Positions 21,669-32,997 of a DNA stretch of 40,071 bases are shown in pieces (within the stretch, counting starts at the first letter, position 1; the number at the start of each line of letters is the position of its first letter). The notes below the pieces were generated by a model. The model saw only the letters and a program-made list of their open reading frames with translations, ran no database searches and had not been told where the DNA came from. The stretch is from the NCBI GenBank assembly GCA_015039365.1, contig WION01000480.1, forward strand, positions 1-40,071. The letters are read 5' to 3'. The translations under genes were made by a program, and so were the position numbers. The DNA is from Amanita rubescens (lineage: Eukaryota > Basidiomycota > Agaricomycetes > Agaricales > Amanitaceae).

Positions 21669-23327
21669 ATGGCCCGGACAAAGAATACCGGACGTAAATG
21701 CACGGGTGAAGATGCTCCCCGAAAACAAATTGCCTCTATATCTGGAAGCACCCGGGCCGCTACTCCCAAAAAACGGCTTGGGCGTGCTGGTTCAAGCAAG
21801 GCGAAGGCCCCTACCGCGACGCCACCAGTACCCCAGAACCTGAACTTATCCGCTATTGAGCTCGGCGCTGAGCCCAGCACCGCCGCGATCGTATGTTCAC
21901 CCCCCCTTGACATTGCTACCCACACTTCTAATGTTGTTGGGTCCAGTTCTGTGCGCTCTGCCGAAATGGAGGAGCTTTGACCGACTGTGACACTTGTCCT
22001 CGAACCGTATGTTCCAAGTGCGTCCCAAACGTTCAGCTTTCGGTAAACAACCAGTTTTCTTGTCCACATTGCCATATATTTCGTTCGAATGGCGCTCGGA
22101 ATAATTTAAAACCGTACCTTGTGAGTTTTCCTTCATTATCTTCTCATGCTGCTTATCTGAGTTTGGCAGGATGACGCTGGTGTTCCCCTAACCGTGACTG
22201 GGATGCACTCACAGCGAGAATTCATGCCTGTCTGCTCTTCGGAGCCCCTACTCATGATAACGATAAAACTTGTTTCGATTCCATGCGACGGCCTCCCTCC
22301 CATGGTCGTCTATCAACACCTTTACCCGTATCTACGTCAAAACATCCAACATATCATCATTTCATTCGACTTCTCCACCCCTGATAGTGTAGACAACTAT
22401 GTCCGAGAAGTGAGTACGCTCGCCCAAAGAATACGATCTGGCAACTTGGTTAGGTAATTCTATGCGTGTTTGATTTGTTTAAATTCTCATTCATTCAATG
22501 AGGTTCCAACGGTTTGCCGTATTCTTGATTGACCACACGGACCCTTCCCGAGGTGATCTCCACTTCGCCCCAGAGAACCAGGGCGCCGCACCCGTATCTG
22601 AGGTGAGTAAAAGCCCGTCATCTTGTGCACCTCTAACGCAAAGTCTACAGATATTTCCAATGCTCTTCCCTCCCCCGCTTCTCGAGGCTTTGAAACCAGG
22701 TTCCGACCAAAATACCATCACCCTGCTTGCGTGCGGGGGGATCATGAAACACACCCAGTCCTTCAACGAAGTCAAGACTTTTTTGAACAGGTGAGCCTTG
22801 ATCCCGCTCAATTTCCATGCAGGAGCTGACTGGTCAGTTCCCCCTTCCACTCGTTAATGGCATTTGGGCAGGTTGATTTTCAACCGTCCACTGCCAATGC
22901 CTTTCTCATGGACACAAACTTGTTCTGGTTCATATACCGGAGAAATCCGGTCTCGGGCATGCTCCTCAACCACCAGGTGTTGGGGAGCCACTCAGATGTC
23001 TACGTCCTATACCACTCTGGTTCGGCTGAACGCTTAACCTGGTCTCATCCTGGACACCGTCCCTTCGGGTTTCCACTACCGATTCAGTGCACTGGTTGTA
23101 AGGCTCTTAAGTCTTTCATTCCCAAACCCCAGGTAAACCAGGAGAAGACGGATTTCAGTCTGATCCGCCTTGTGTGTAATACCAAAGATTGTACCAATGT
23201 TCTAGAATACCCAAAGCCTCCAGGTTTGCGCAGGGTCATGAAGGGGGAGTTGTTGCGATCACCGGTTGGGGAATGGTACCGTGAAGTTGTAGGATTCTCG
23301 GCAGCGGTAAGTAGTGACGTAGCGTAA
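21669..23327 (+). CDS. Histone H3-tail mimic with PHD-like zinc finger, six exons
   Basis: Exons: 21669-21890, 21947-22120, 22170-22453, 22503-22602, 22651-22790 and 22838-23327. The introns are 47-56 bp and mostly begin GTATGT, GTGAGT or GTGAGC. All phases fit, giving 1,410 nt (469 aa). After Met the protein reads ARTKNTGRKCTGEDAPRKQ. Histone H3 reads ARTKQTARKSTGGKAPRKQ, and the match extends to residue 22 (16/22 identical). A Ser/Pro/Lys-rich linker follows. Next comes a Cys cluster at residues 76-116: CALC-x8-CDTC-x4-CSKC-x13-CPHC. It has PHD spacing but with Cys at the usual His. The remaining 340 residues (HIIISFDFSTPDS, FAVFLIDHTDPSRGD, TITLLACGG, ERLTWSHPGHRPFGFPLP) form no domain I can name. 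A consensus GTAAGT at 23307 suggests the true C-terminus may splice onward. The start at 21669 is chosen over an upstream open extension because of the H3 match. Confidence 0.8.
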
Positions 23328-23866
23328 ACCGAGGGCGCAGGCACGACGAGCGAGAGTCTCAGATGGGGGACACACATGTTCTATTATTAGCTACAGCACT
23401 TTATACACGATTTCTACTCATTCCTCTCGGAGTCCGGAGTGCTCCGTTACTCGCCGACAATCTCAACAGGTATATTGAGTACGTTGTTGAGCATGAGCGA
23501 TTGGAGATTGGGGATGTACTAGACCCCGAAGACTCGGATGGTGGCAAGCACCGCTATCGACAGCCGAATTTAGCCCTAGATGTTCTTTTCTTGGCAGCGA
23601 CCCATGAACACTTTGAATTGCCTGTCCCAATAGGACTAAATGCTTTACTGTTATTTGACATACATTGCTTGATTACAAGTTAATGTTATATATTCTCAAA
23701 CTCAAACTGTGCATCTCACGGGTATCGGCTAGCCTACCATATTTATCACCGTATACTAACAAGCTTCAAACCGATGGCGCACGAACAAGGCTAGGCTACA
23801 AATTGGCTGCGCGCCGTGGTTGTCGTGCCATGTTTGGAACTCTAAATTCCCAATCCGTGAGGCCTT
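23328..23866. other. Gap between the H3-mimic gene and transposase debris
   Basis: 23363-23683 is open on the plus strand but shows no motif. It may be an insertion or lost 3' exons of the preceding gene. No element ends were recognised. Confidence 0.3.
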
Positions 23867-24760
23867 AAGGACGAAGACGAACAGGCTTGGAAACATGCAA
23901 ACTATGAAGTATGGTTCTGCGATCCTCTTCAAGCGTTGAAGAATTGACTCAGAAACCGTGATTTCGCTAAGATGGGCTTTGCGCCAAAGAGAACCTATGA
24001 CAAGACCGGGAAGCGACGTATGTCAAGGGAGTGGGCCGTATACATTTCTCATTTCGTCAAGTTACCGGATTCTCACCCACTGCCTCTGCAGGATGCCATT
24101 ACATCTTCATCCAAGGAATCAAACCATGGTCCCACTTTTGCTCCATCATTCTTGGAAGTGACATGATGACAGTATCCGTCGCAATGGGGCAGAATGAATA
24201 CTACCTGTCAAACTGATTCACAATAATGGACGGCGTGCGCATCACAGGGGTGTTTCTCTTATTGCTTTCTTGGTGATCCCGAAGAGTAAGATTCACATTT
24301 GCAATCAGATTAGAGGCTAACAGATCATCGGGTACAGCCGATTGGGAAAACAGGATAGCGAAGAATTTCACCGATTTCGGCGTCATTGTTCGCTCGCATA
24401 TTGAGGTCTTTAGAATGAAGTATGACAGTCTACAGAAGCAATTCTTCTACGACTCGGAGACGATTATTAACGCAAATTTATTTTTGGTCCGTACATTGGG
24501 GACTATTCTGAGCAAGTCCAATCGAGCTGCATCATCCAAGGGTGGTGAAAGTAGTACGAGGAATCAAGTTACGCTTTTCAGAAACTGAGCCTTTACTTAT
24601 TGCGGGTACACCACAAAAGCAACGGAGTTCGATGGACCACGTGGCCGATGGACCATCAACATGCTGACACTCTGCAAGAAGGTCTCGGGGATCATGAGCT
24701 ATGGAAGTTTTATGGCATTGTTGACGGCATTATGGTACGTATAGCGCAATTCTATCCAGT
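23867..24760 (+). mobile_element. Decayed Plavaka-type transposase fragment
   Basis: Plavaka elements are CACTA/EnSpm-related DNA transposons abundant in mushroom genomes. Recognisable pieces: MGFAPKRTYDKTGKRRMS (23972-24030), ILGSDMMTVSVAMGQNEYY (24145-24204), a following segment reading IHNNGRRAH and GVSLIAFLVIPK after frame shifts (24218-24286), and HELWKFYGIVDGIM (24693-24734) just before GTACGT. The blocks lie in several frames with stops between them, so no protein is made. The long middle part (24300-24600) aligns to nothing I recognise. No terminal repeats were identified. The family name is from pattern memory. Confidence 0.6.
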
Positions 24761-25113
24761 CTATTGTTAATTTGTTACTCGTGCTTCTGACAGCATAGTT
24801 CTCCCCGGGCCAAGTCCGTAGTGCATTTACCTACTTTCAAATCTCAAGTATCGGTGCAGCATCCCATTTTCGGAAATTTAAGGAAGGGGAAGCCAAAAAG
24901 GTTAACTTCTCCATCCCTCATTGACAACAACTCCACCGCATAGCCACCTTATACACACAACTTCTCTCCTTCTTTCGTATTAGCATCACCATCAAACAAA
25001 CATTTTCTAGCCTACGATGTATCGGCATCACAAATTCACCTGGCATGCCACCCAACCTTCCCTCACATGGCACAGTTACGTTTCGATTCTTTACTAAACG
25101 CCTTTTAGCACAC
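24761..25113. other. Intergenic, no gene seen
   Basis: No coding or repeat signal that I can support. Confidence 0.3.
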
Positions 25114-25618
25114 ACAAAATCACTTGGCCTGTTACATAGCCCACCACTTCGTGCGGCATCCCCACGATGTAGCTGATGATACCCCTGTACTTACCTAGTA
25201 TGTACAGTTTGCGACAATATATCCCATTCAAAAAAAGGGCAAATACCACGCCTGTTTAGATTGGTTTATCTCACTATGTTATGGGGATATATTAATGTAC
25301 TTACATACATTTTGTAGGGCGTTCTGGTTTGTGAGTGTGTGGGCTCCGGCTAGCTGAGAACATGGGGTTGGATGACTTCTGTGCTAGTGCAAATGTAAGC
25401 ATTGTCTGATGCCGGGTCAAAACTCATACCCTTTAGGGCGGGCGCCGCTGGATCATCGATCATTGTCGTTCTCCATTTATGGAAGATCCATGTCCCACGT
25501 GTAGGGCACGAAAGGCATCTCATCTCATCCTAAGGGAGTCACCGTCGGTGTTACTGTTATTATCCTCTTACCTCCCACGATGTCAAAAGTCAGACTGAAC
25601 GTTAACTAACCCACTACT
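25114..25618 (+). repeat. 0.5-kb dispersed direct repeat, copy 2
   Basis: Same orientation as 13959-14469 and closely similar through most of its length, with two indels noted under copy 1. Both copies end at the same CCCACTACT and start at the same ACAAAATCAC, which gives defined element-like ends. Confidence 0.85.
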
Positions 25619-26870
25619 TATGTAGCGGGAATGAACCGAACCTTCTCGTTTATACAAGATGTTGTTTGATGGTGAGGTCGTTCTTGTTTGATACGGTTAG
25701 TCGTCTAAACTCTTCTATGCAGCTTGTTCTAAATGATCTTCCTTTTCAGTTCTATATACTACTATTGAAGCCACGTTACATAACTCGAATCAGAGAAGTA
25801 AAAACGAATACCGATTGGTCCATCTACGCGATTATGGTCGTGTTCTTTGTTGCCGTTGCCGAGTTGCTAGCGCTGGTTCAGGCAGGAATCGGTTCAAGTT
25901 GTCGTAAGTAATATAATGTAGTGGTAATGGTAGCCACATATGCATTGGATGATTGACGCTCTCGACTAACGTGTGTCATGTTGGGCCGCCGAGCGCCGTT
26001 GATGGTCGCCGAGTGCACGTTCTTTCGAATGTAGACCATCGATCACGAGTTGACGTCATAAACACCTTGGTTGTTCATTAAAAATGGATCATCGATATTA
26101 GATCCCGACATGGACTATGGCGCTGTCGAGGGCCTAAGCTCCGAGGTTAGAGACCAGGGAAAGGTTACTGGCTTACTAGTAGTTTTGAAACTCGTGTAAG
26201 TTGCAAACTTGAATAATGCAAGAATAACATGATCATTGATCAGGTTGCGCTTGAGTATCTCTGAAGGGATAATTTGATGATTGTAGTCTGGCTGAGGGCA
26301 GGTTGGCGCGCTTGGCATGGGGGAACCGGTGAGCAGTTGGTGGGGCCATGCTCGGGTAGTAGGGTGGAGAGATGAGGAGGAGGTTGTCTGTGAGGGGCGT
26401 GTACCATGTGCACAAACTGTGAAAGTGACACGGCGCTCGAAGCAGAGGTGCAAGTATTAGGAGTAGTACGTCATATTCATGCTGGCCATCCACTGGGCAT
26501 GGAGTTACTAAAGGTAGTGCTACAGTAGTACACTGTGACTCCCCTCAGATCACCAGCACTCAGATCAGGATCGAAAACACTCCTTCCTTTTGGAGTACTC
26601 TTAAATGATGTCGGCATTTTCTAGTAGACAAGTGACTGAATGGCATGACCACAATACGATACTTCCGCATCCGTAAAGGCTGCCAGATGCCGGAGAGCGA
26701 ACACTTGCAGATCCGTAAACTGACAAGCTGCACTGAATCAATGCTAGTGAAATGCTTCAAATAACTCGATAAGGAAAAACCCTGAGGCCACGCACTGGAG
26801 CCCGCAATTTCTTATGAAGCGGTCAGTGACAACATTATGGTTGCTATCAATCCTGTTTCTTAGCATTGGG
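25619..26870. other. Intergenic, no gene seen
   Basis: Short overlapping open frames on the minus strand at 26115-26493 are Pro/Thr-rich in all three readings, which suggests composition rather than coding. 25666-25911 (+) encodes one hydrophobic stretch but has no support. Confidence 0.3.
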
Positions 26871-28062
26871 ATGGATGATTCCACAGGATCACCTGTGTGC
26901 ATACGACGGGGTGTCATTGCTGATCCCGGACAAAGGACTCCGCAAGTGCGCCTGCACAAAGGGCCAGTGACGCGCAACCACGGCAGCCCCCAATCTTTAA
27001 GCCCTCGAAAACAAAAGCTCTCGTGTAGGAGACAACAAGTATTAATCAAAAGACCACAAGCTCCAGAGATCCTGCCTCACGGAGATGATATGAATGGCGA
27101 CTCTGAATGTTCAGAAACATGTGATCTACTAGGATGGGTATGTCATGCAATTTCTTTATCCCCATTTCTGAGCACTAAGACGCCACTATAATGCTAGTCA
27201 AGGAATCTTTGTCGATCGCTTTCAAAATCACCCTCAGCGTTGACGCCCTGTCATGATTTTCCACAAGTCAAAAACAGGTCAAACGAGTCAAACATGGTTT
27301 TTACAGATGTTGGAAGCCTATTATTGGTAATCGAGCAGGGCATGAAGAAAGTGTTGGCAGAAACTTCACAAACTTATCAGCCAGTACAACCGCATCTAGA
27401 CCCAGTACTAACGGAGGTATACAACGCTTCGGATCTGGATTTTTTCCGCAGCCCATTGTCTCCTCACAGCCGGATTGAACCGCTGCCTAGATCGACTCAT
27501 GAGGCCACTGGTAATCGCACGCTGCCTCTTACCTCTGAGGTCCTTGAATACCTCGAAGGCGATATCCCAGAGCCACCCGTTGAGATTGGTCTTGATGTCT
27601 ACCAATTGTCTACCGTTTGGAATGATTCTTGGCCCACCTGGAAGAGCGTATCACCATTGATTATAAAAAGTCGCCCAGTGCCGCTGATGCACTTACGATG
27701 TGTTTACGGTGGCACAGGTCATTGGAAGCATCTAAAACAACAGTGGTCGAAGTGTAATGTAGGTGCCAGTCCATCCATCCTTGCCTACCATACTTTACTG
27801 ACCTCTCCGAAAGTTCCTGATGACGGAGTATGAGTCCTTGGGTCCAGAAAACTTTTGGAAAAAATGGACAGTTCAAGGACACAAAAGCCCACCTTCCAAA
27901 ATCTTGGACAGTTTGGCTAAAGATCGGAAAGAGAAAGAAAGGGAAGATGCCAGAGCAGCAAAAGAAGCTTATGTCACCAATTTTCAAGAGCTATTCTCGT
28001 ACAAGAAAGGTGGGAAAACATATAGGATGGTATCGGACAAGGCAATAGCACGTCGGTTTTGA
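26871..28062 (+). CDS. Hypothetical protein, mushroom-restricted family, three exons
   Basis: Model: 26871-27137, 27288-27758 and 27814-28062, total 987 nt (328 aa). The last intron (27759-27813, 55 bp, GTAGGT..AAG) joins in phase and creates the continuous motif QWSKCNFLMTEYESLGPENFWKKW. That motif, together with WNDSWPTWK, IIKSRPVPLM and VYGGTGHWKHLK, is a pattern I associate with hypothetical proteins of mushroom genomes. The C-terminus is charged and helical (ILDSLAKDRKEKEREDARAA, then FSYKKGGKTYRM). The first exon is basic (SLSPRKQKLSCRRQQ). Its link to exon 2 needs a 150-bp intron, and the protein could instead start at ATG 27294. Function unknown. Confidence 0.6.
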
Positions 28063-29121
28063 GAATTGCTCGGTAATGGTCAAGCATTGTCTGCGACGTA
28101 GACGATTTTAACAAAGTAGCATCGGTATGCCATGGGATATGATAGACCTTTATCCGTTTGCCCCAGTGAATGGATCACCAGATCCGACCGCATATATATA
28201 TAAAGTGTTGATATATACGAGAGCACATCTTGATGTATTATTCATTGGTAGACCACTACACTTTTGATGTATCATTTAACTGTAAAAGTGATCCGTACGT
28301 ACACTCACTGTTGCTGTACAGGCCCTGAATATACGTTTGAGTACGGATTCAGAAAAATTTGCCCAGAATTTGGTCAGAGGCCTGGGATCGGGGTTCGGAA
28401 ACTTGGTTCATTTTAGTCCTAATCTATGAGGTCGGGTTCGTATTTTTTTGACGTCCTGATTAAGATTCTAAATTGGCGATTTGGAAAAAGAGATGTTTGG
28501 TCTAGCTGGTAGAGTACTACTGTAGACTCGTACTCGAGAGCCCGGGTTCGATTTCCAACCAATGCACTTTTTTTACTCGCCTGTATTATCTATCACCCGT
28601 TCACTGTGGGATGAAATTCAATTCTTGGGGTATTGATATATTTAAATTAAATACCTAAGAAGCAGATGACATAGCGCGGGGCTCAAATACTTTTTAAATT
28701 TGACGCATCTCGGTTCTCAACTTGCTTCCCCCTCTTCCTTGTTGCATGGTGAAATCCCGCCAGGCATTGACATGAGCGTGATGATGGGCATGATGCGTGA
28801 TGCCGAGGAGTTGATGGACGATCAGGCCTTCAGGGTTTGATGCGCTACTTATTTGCATTTTAAATTTGAACGTCTCACCGACTCTGAGCCGCGTGCCCTC
28901 TACTTTTGATTTGGCCTATGCACTCGTTAACGTTCGTGTGGAGGACACGTACATGATCCATGGTCACTGCGTGCACAATGCCAATTCCAGTGGCTCAACC
29001 GAATCTTATTCTACACATACACTGCCCGCAACTCACACCCATGGTGTTTACCCTTCTCCTCCCTTGCTATGATCGCTCTGGACCCTCAAACATCACACAG
29101 CATGCATCCAGAACAACTCAG
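28063..29121. other. Intergenic with a tRNA-like sequence
   Basis: Holds a tRNA-like degenerate sequence at 28494-28567 and otherwise AT-rich DNA. The open frame 28866-29072 is protein-like but isolated. Confidence 0.35.
28494..28567 (+). repeat. Degenerate tRNA-like / SINE-head-like sequence
   Basis: TCTAGCTGGTAGAG resembles an A box, and GGTTCGATTTCC a B box with one extra T. TGTTTGG (28494-28500) could pair with CCAACCA apart from one mismatch. A run of eight T, typical of RNA polymerase III termination, follows nearby. The T stem does not pair and the D stem is poor, so this is not a functional tRNA. It could be a pseudo-tRNA or a tRNA-derived retroposon head. Confidence 0.3.
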
Positions 29122-29231
29122 AATTTAGCCTCAAAACGGCCGACCACCTCGATCCAGGTCGTTCATCTTGGCAGGTACGGTATGTACACCCACGCGGAGC
29201 TTATGAGGGATCCAGAACTCTGAAATCGTAG
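29122..29231 (+). repeat. Inverted dispersed coding-like fragment, copy 1
   Basis: AGCCTCAAAACGGCCGA through ACACCCACGCGGAGCTTAT to GAAATCGTAG recurs in inverted orientation at 35727-35834. Copy 2 keeps an open frame here (LKTADYLDP, GKYTHAELIQEYRIPKS); copy 1 is disrupted by GGTATGT within it. Confidence 0.65.
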
Positions 29232-30671
29232 AATCTGAGTGGCGGGACGCCCAGAAATCAAAGGCACACACGAATCTCGGAGACAAGGCCTTTGAAAACT
29301 TGGCTACGTACCAAGGTGGAAGGACTCACGTTCGAGACGAACAACCCGGAGTTGGGGCAACTTGGTCTTCATTTCGGTCAGCGCTAGTAGCACTGTAGCA
29401 CGGCTACTGCACCACCATGACACTGTACCAAAGCAATGCAAGACCTGATGACTTTCTGAATGCCTTGTCTTCGTCATCAAATATATAATCGCGACTCTTT
29501 GCATCCTTGTGTTAGAGACTTAGTATAGAGGACTCGTTGGCGAATAAAACGTCGAGTTGGGGTGTGGTTCTGAGTCTGGTGGAAACCAGATTTAATAGAA
29601 GGCGAAATCAGGTCCAGCCTGGCATTCTTGCTGGCGTATTCTGGTAGAGGGCAAGCTGTAGAGCTGAGGGCAAATCTTCTCCGCCCACGGAGACGTATTT
29701 TTGCCCCATCGACCAATTGTGTACGACGATTCCCTCCGGTTGGTTCGAGATGTACAAGCACGGGTTATATGGGTTCCACCGGCTGCAAAACCAGGAATGA
29801 AAGATCTTACATGTGTTGACGAATGGATCGACCGGAAGTTGACTGAAAGTGGATATGATAATCATGATTCATACTGGTACTAGTAGTTGCAAGGATCTGC
29901 TCACTGGCACGTCAACACGTCAAGAATTCAATCAATAATTTCACGTTGACTCAACAGCGCAATTGCAACTAGCAATCTTCCATTCCGAGGCCGAAGTGAA
30001 ACGTAGGTATCGGTTTTGTCGTAAATCGATGGTCAATGTTACGCAGCTAATCCCACGACTTCACGAACAATGACCCTTAATTGGAAGGAGAGATAGCCAG
30101 AAAGCAGCGCGCCGCGAGGCCGCGCGCTCTATAAAATTACAAGCTCGAGTGAGCGATGGCTGAATACAGGGTAGAGAAAACTAATATTACAGAAGTGAAA
30201 AAAAAAAAAAAAAACGGGATGGGAGGGAGGGTAGCGCGAGAAGTATGTACAGCCTGAGCGTAACTCTACAGTGAGAGGAAAAAAGAGGTTAGTAAGCTGA
30301 AAACCGATTGAAGCTGAGGATGACGAACCTGGTGGGAGGAAGAGAGCGCTAGGGAGCAGCAGGGCACCCGCGGCTTCTCCCACGTGAAAAACTGAGACAT
30401 GATCACGGGGTGATGTCTCAGCCTGTCAATGAAGCCAGTTAGGCCAGTCATTGAGGAATAAAGGAAGCCAGTTAGGCACGAAAGACACTCATGAGGCTCT
30501 CACTTGAAAGAAAGCGCGAGTGGCTCGCTGCGCGAAGCGCGGGAACGGGTGTGAAGAAGGTTTCGTCACTTAAGTTGCGGCGATTGCCGAGCCGCGTCTT
30601 GCCAAACATTGACAAATATCTCACAGTGTCACCCGCAACGAAAAACAGCTCACTCAGTACTCAGTAGTAGT
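29232..30671. other. Intergenic with A-run
   Basis: A run of about 18 A lies at 30198-30215. A protein-like stretch at 29701-29883 (+) (VYDDSLRLVRDVQARVIWVP) has competing open frames on the other strand and no family. GAGGCCGAAGTGAAACG at about 29980 resembles GAGGCCGAAATGAAATG at about 15943. Confidence 0.35.
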
Positions 30672-30830
30672 TGTTGGCATTATGGTGTGCGCGGCTATGA
30701 TTGAGCCTGCGCGTGGTAGCCCGGGGATGTAGAGCCTAGCTATCTCCGTATTTATATATTGTCTCTATTGATTTCGGGCAGAGACTCGGGAAAGTCCTCT
30801 GCTCGCCCAGAGCCCAACACTCCCCCTCAA
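30672..30830 (-). mobile_element. Ty1/copia 3' end remnant: polypurine tract and LTR-like sequence
   Basis: Read on the minus strand, CTTGAGGGGGAG (30831-30820) directly precedes TGTTGG. This is the classic copia polypurine tract/LTR junction. The sequence 30819-30672 then begins TGTTGG and ends CCAACA, 148 bp with short inverted ends, and contains a TATA-like ATATATAAATA. Immediately before the tract, the minus strand reads like a copia C-terminus (LSAKNELGKP then stop). The rest of the pol region is not recognisable beyond about 30900, so the element is truncated. The LTR end is a guess based on the CCAACA motif. Confidence 0.5.
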
Positions 30831-31865
30831 GCTCAGGGCTTTCCTAGCTCGTTTTTCGCTGAGAGAACATTGCTCTCGACGAAGGACCTGGATAAGTGTC
30901 GACTAGGCGGCGGAATTCCATTTATCCATTATTGTGACTTGTCACGTCACGCGCGGCTTTGCGCTGTATAACTGTCTGCCTGGACTCTCCGTAACGGTAA
31001 TGGAGTCCCATAGGCAATTAGATCGTATTCACTAGGCAAGTGGTATCGTTTTTGGAGCTGTTGACCAGGGATGCTGATGGTATTTCTTTTAGATTTTCGC
31101 CACGATGCTAAAAAGAGTTATTAGGCGAGAATTTCATGTCGCCCAGACTTGCAGCACAGTCGTTATTGCTATCGCCAGATTTTCGGATTCATGGACCCAT
31201 CCTCGTCTCCTCAGCCATGCTGTCAAGTCTCCGCCGCTTTCTTTTGTCATAGCCTTGGCTTGCAAAGAAGTTTTCACTCTGGGGCTATTCGACTGCTCCT
31301 CACTGCCATTTGATTCTCGTAAACGAGGGCGTGAGTTGGAAATGAAGTGAGAACGTTATTTGGTGGTGAGGTTTCGATATTATTTCGCTTGCGACTCTAT
31401 TCATACGACGCAGAGCGGGTTTTATGAAGTGACTGCATGTATTTCTGCTCACCCTTTCAGGCAAGCGCCTTGGCTGAGTTGTTTTGCATTCGACAACAGT
31501 TTTGTCCATGAAGCTTGTATCTCCTGAGCTTTATTTCACATTCGGTACGTCCTTCGTTATTTCTTTTGGACGACGGATTAGCTCGGCTCGGTTTGCTTCC
31601 CCTTCCGGTGACTCTTGAATATGCTCGCGTTCCATCAAGCATCATACGTGGCGGACTGGCGTTCTTTGGACGCTGTGATATATGTGGTTCAGCGGGTAAG
31701 TTTGTTTTCATTTCCCACTCGTCCGCTAACATTTTCTTCGTTCAGCTCCCTTTTCCCCTTTCTCGTGCTACGATGTGTATACAGTGTCGCTTTTGTACGT
31801 TTTTGATGCCCTTTCTCCCTTCCATCTCTCCAGCTCATCATTGAGTCTAGATCCCCGCTTCCGGT
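30831..31865. other. Intergenic, no supported gene
   Basis: Open frames at 31105-31350 and 31515-31844 have no motifs and overlap minus-strand frames. No repeats beyond the copia remnant were seen. Confidence 0.3.
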
Positions 31866-31997
31866 GTTGCAATATGTAAGCGTTCACCGTCTCGCACCTA
31901 TATGTCTCAAGAAGCTTTGGCGGCCCTCAACGTTGCAATATGTAAGCGTTCACCGTCTCGCTCCTATATGTCTCAAGAAGCTTTGGCGTCCCTCAAT
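31866..31997 (+). repeat. 66-bp tandem duplication
   Basis: GTTGCAATATGTAAGCG begins two copies at 31866 and 31932 that differ at only a few positions (for example CACC/CTCC, GGCGGC/GGCGTC). A recent duplication, with no gene around it. Confidence 0.9.
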
Positions 31998-32997
31998 GTG
32001 CTAACTCCCGGCCTCCCCCTCACGTTGAGGGGTATACATATGCAGTTTTTTGCATTTTAATTGTGTAGGAGTAGTGACGTTGGAGCGATGAATAGAAGCT
32101 GTTTCAACATACGAGGGATATTCAGAAGGTATGCCTCCGCTTTCGTCTTCTTTTTTCGTACGGCTTATGTTGTTTGCCAGTACTCGGAAGAAGGATGGTT
32201 TGGAGTGCTGTGGGCGTTTGCACGAGGGATGGTTTTGTTCTCGATGCATATGTCATATAGCTTTTCGCGCCATTTTCGTTGTGCTCTATTTTTCATCTGA
32301 AATGTGTTTTTTATTCGAGGTTCATATACTCCTCGTGATCTTTCACGAGCGTTTTCTCGTGTATTTATTTCTCGGACATTAGTGCGCGACTCTGGCTCGA
32401 GTCATCTGGTGACGAGCTCTTGCTATGATGCCTGAAACGCGAATAGTTGTCCTTAAGCGTGGAATATGCTGACAAAGCGGTTGGTGTGGGCAACTGCGTC
32501 GTGTCCTCCAGAGCTGATCAAGTATCAATATCTTGCCCCACCTTCACCACAGCTGATCCATAATGCCCTAGACCCCAGACTATGTTCCTGTGCCCTCCAG
32601 TTTATTATTATAGCCAAAAAAGGGATGGCCTCGGACATGCCACGCAAAGCGGTGGCCCACATCGCCAAGTTAAGATAGTGTGGAAAGGACGGTCTCACCT
32701 CAAATACGTTTATTCGTACTAAGGTGAGAGATGCAAAATGGAACTATATAAATACGTAGGAGATGAAAGGTAACTAGGCAGAGGGATATGTGAGGCGGAT
32801 GAATGGTGAGGTGCGCTTTGTGGTGCAAACTTGAAGCACGTCAATCGTGAACAATTCTCGGCGCACTAAGCGCCGAGGGATGAAAGGAGGAGGCGTCATC
32901 GCGTTGTAATGTTCAACATATACAGCTGCCAGTACCTCTTTTCGCTAATAAATTGTTGTCCCGGAGTGCTTGGCAGCAACGCGTTATTGCCCGGGCC
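31998..32997. other. Intergenic region
   Basis: Overlapping open frames at 32061-32382 encode hydrophobic sequence without a family. Copy 3 of the hairpin repeat is at 32627. Nothing else supported. Confidence 0.3.
32627..32676 (+). repeat. Dispersed hairpin-bearing repeat, copy 3
   Basis: GGCCTCGGACATGCCAC, then GCAAAGC, then GGTGGCCCACATCGCC. The stem is the same as copy 1. All three copies lie on the plus strand in unrelated intergenic contexts. Confidence 0.8.

Noticed and set aside
21669..21890. A true histone H3 gene or pseudogene
   Set aside because: Similarity stops after about residue 22. No histone-fold sequence follows, and the downstream exons encode a Cys cluster in phase.
21594..21980. 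Starting the H3-mimic protein at 21594 and ending it at 21980
   Set aside because: The H3-like sequence begins exactly at ATG 21669. A GTATGT..CCAG intron at 21891-21946 leads in phase into the Cys cluster, so the 21980 stop is out of frame.
28494..28567. A tRNA gene
   Set aside because: A- and B-box-like words and a partial acceptor stem exist, but the T stem does not pair, the D stem is poor, and the B box has an extra base. Kept only as a tRNA-like repeat.
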